Shown here: positions 5,076 through 5,510 of the stretch, piece by piece
How positions within the stretch are numbered: position 1 is the first letter of the stretch
Layout: every line of letters starts with the position of its first letter
Source: Acidobacteriota bacterium
GTDB lineage: Bacteria > Acidobacteriota > Terriglobia > Acidoferrales > UBA7541
Direction of reading: 5' to 3'
DNA: 5,510 nt
Assembly (NCBI GenBank): GCA_019239815.1
Contig: JAFAZL010000907.1
Coordinates: 1-5,510 of the forward strand
Notes under the pieces: model-generated
What the model saw: only the letters and a program-made list of their open reading frames with translations
What the model was told of the DNA's origin: nothing
The model's database searches: none
Made by a program: the position numbers and the translations under genes

Positions 5076-5510
5076 TCAAGATAGGCGCGCGCGGACTCGA
5101 TCGCTCAGAGCTTTGCCGTCGACATTCTTTCCTTCGAGGACGGTTTTCGCGGCTTTCACGACGGCGCCCATTTGTTTCATCGAGGTGGCGGAAGTTTCGG
5201 CGATGGCTTTGGTGATCGCGGCATCCATTTCGGCATCGGTGGCGGCGGCGGGCAGGTAGGTTTCGATGATGGCGAGTTCTTTCGTTTCTTTATCGGCGAG
5301 GTCGGCTCGATTGCCTTTGGTGTATTGATCGATGGACTCTTTGCGCTGCTTGACGAGAGTTTGGAGGAGCTGGATGGACTCGTTTTCATCGAGCGCGCGG
5401 ATTTTTTCGGTCTCTTTATATTGGATGGCGGATTTGATGCCGCGCAGGACGCTGAGGCGGAGCTCGTCTTTCGACTTCATTGCGTCGACGAGATCTTTCT
5501 GGATTTTTTC
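5076..5510 (-). CDS. yqeY: GatB/YqeY domain protein, N-terminus cut by window edge
   Basis: The visible 144 residues run from EKIQKDLVDAMKSKDELRLS at the right edge to RVRARLS at the TGA (5076-5078). They match the whole stand-alone YqeY family (about 148-150 residues): RLSVLRGIKSAIQYKE, the LVKQRKESIDQY helix, ADLADKETKELAIIETYLP, and the C-terminal SMKQMGAVVKAAKTVLEG...VDGKALSDRVRARL. The domain resembles the tRNA-binding tail of the GatB subunit of Asp/Glu-tRNA amidotransferase; the role of the free protein is not settled. The ATG at 5480 is an internal Met, because conserved family residues continue upstream of it to position 5510; only about four to six residues should be missing. It is first of a possible operon with doxX. 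Confidence 0.93.
   Translation of the reverse strand, partial: EKIQKDLVDAMKSKDELRLSVLRGIKSAIQYKETEKIRALDENESIQLLQTLVKQRKESIDQYTKGNRADLADKETKELAIIETYLPAAATDAEMDAAITKAIAETSATSMKQMGAVVKAAKTVLEGKNVDGKALSDRVRARLS

Noticed and set aside
5076..5480. YqeY-like gene starting at the ATG at 5480
   Set aside because: Family-conserved residues (KIQKDLVDA) continue upstream to the window edge, so this Met is internal and the gene is partial.

Overview
The window looks like chromosomal DNA from a GC-rich member of the Acidobacteriota, most likely near the Koribacter/Terriglobus group. This is an inference from three things: a secreted S53 (pro-kumamolisin) protease, an OPT-family transporter of the kind common in that phylum, and extragenic palindromes whose chance translation gives the 'HPDRSE...VEGP' peptides that litter acidobacterial annotations. 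No rRNA, tRNA, CRISPR array, phage gene or transposase is visible.

Layout, left to right. Positions 1-641 (minus) hold the N-terminal 213 residues of a secreted S53 protease precursor: signal peptide plus most or all of the activation domain. The catalytic domain lies beyond the left edge. Positions 642-1130 are a 489-bp intergenic gap with three palindromic elements (about 837-917, 981-1010 and 1045-1089). Positions 1131-3329 (minus) encode a complete 732-residue OPT oligopeptide transporter with a GTG start and a clear ribosome binding site. Positions 3330-3729 are a 400-bp divergent intergenic region with a seven-base periodic repeat in the transporter leader and a strong Shine-Dalgarno sequence that has no ordinary start codon after it. 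Positions 3730-4077 (plus) encode a small secreted protein, probably a lipoprotein, and the only plus-strand gene. Positions 4142-4444 (minus) encode a 100-residue protein with a regular leucine heptad array. Positions 4538-5044 (minus) encode a DoxX-family membrane protein. Positions 5076-5510 (minus) encode a GatB/YqeY-domain protein that lacks only its first few residues at the right edge.

How the genes may work together. An exported protease beside a peptide transporter suggests extracellular protein breakdown and peptide uptake, but the 489-bp repeat-filled gap argues against a simple operon. The yqeY-like gene and doxX are 31 bp apart on the same strand and may be co-transcribed; the leucine-zipper gene follows 93 bp later with its own ribosome binding site. 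Overall this is a fairly ordinary chromosomal region. The least explained items are the zipper protein, the small putative lipoprotein with its odd upstream region, and the repeats; no multi-gene novel system is evident.
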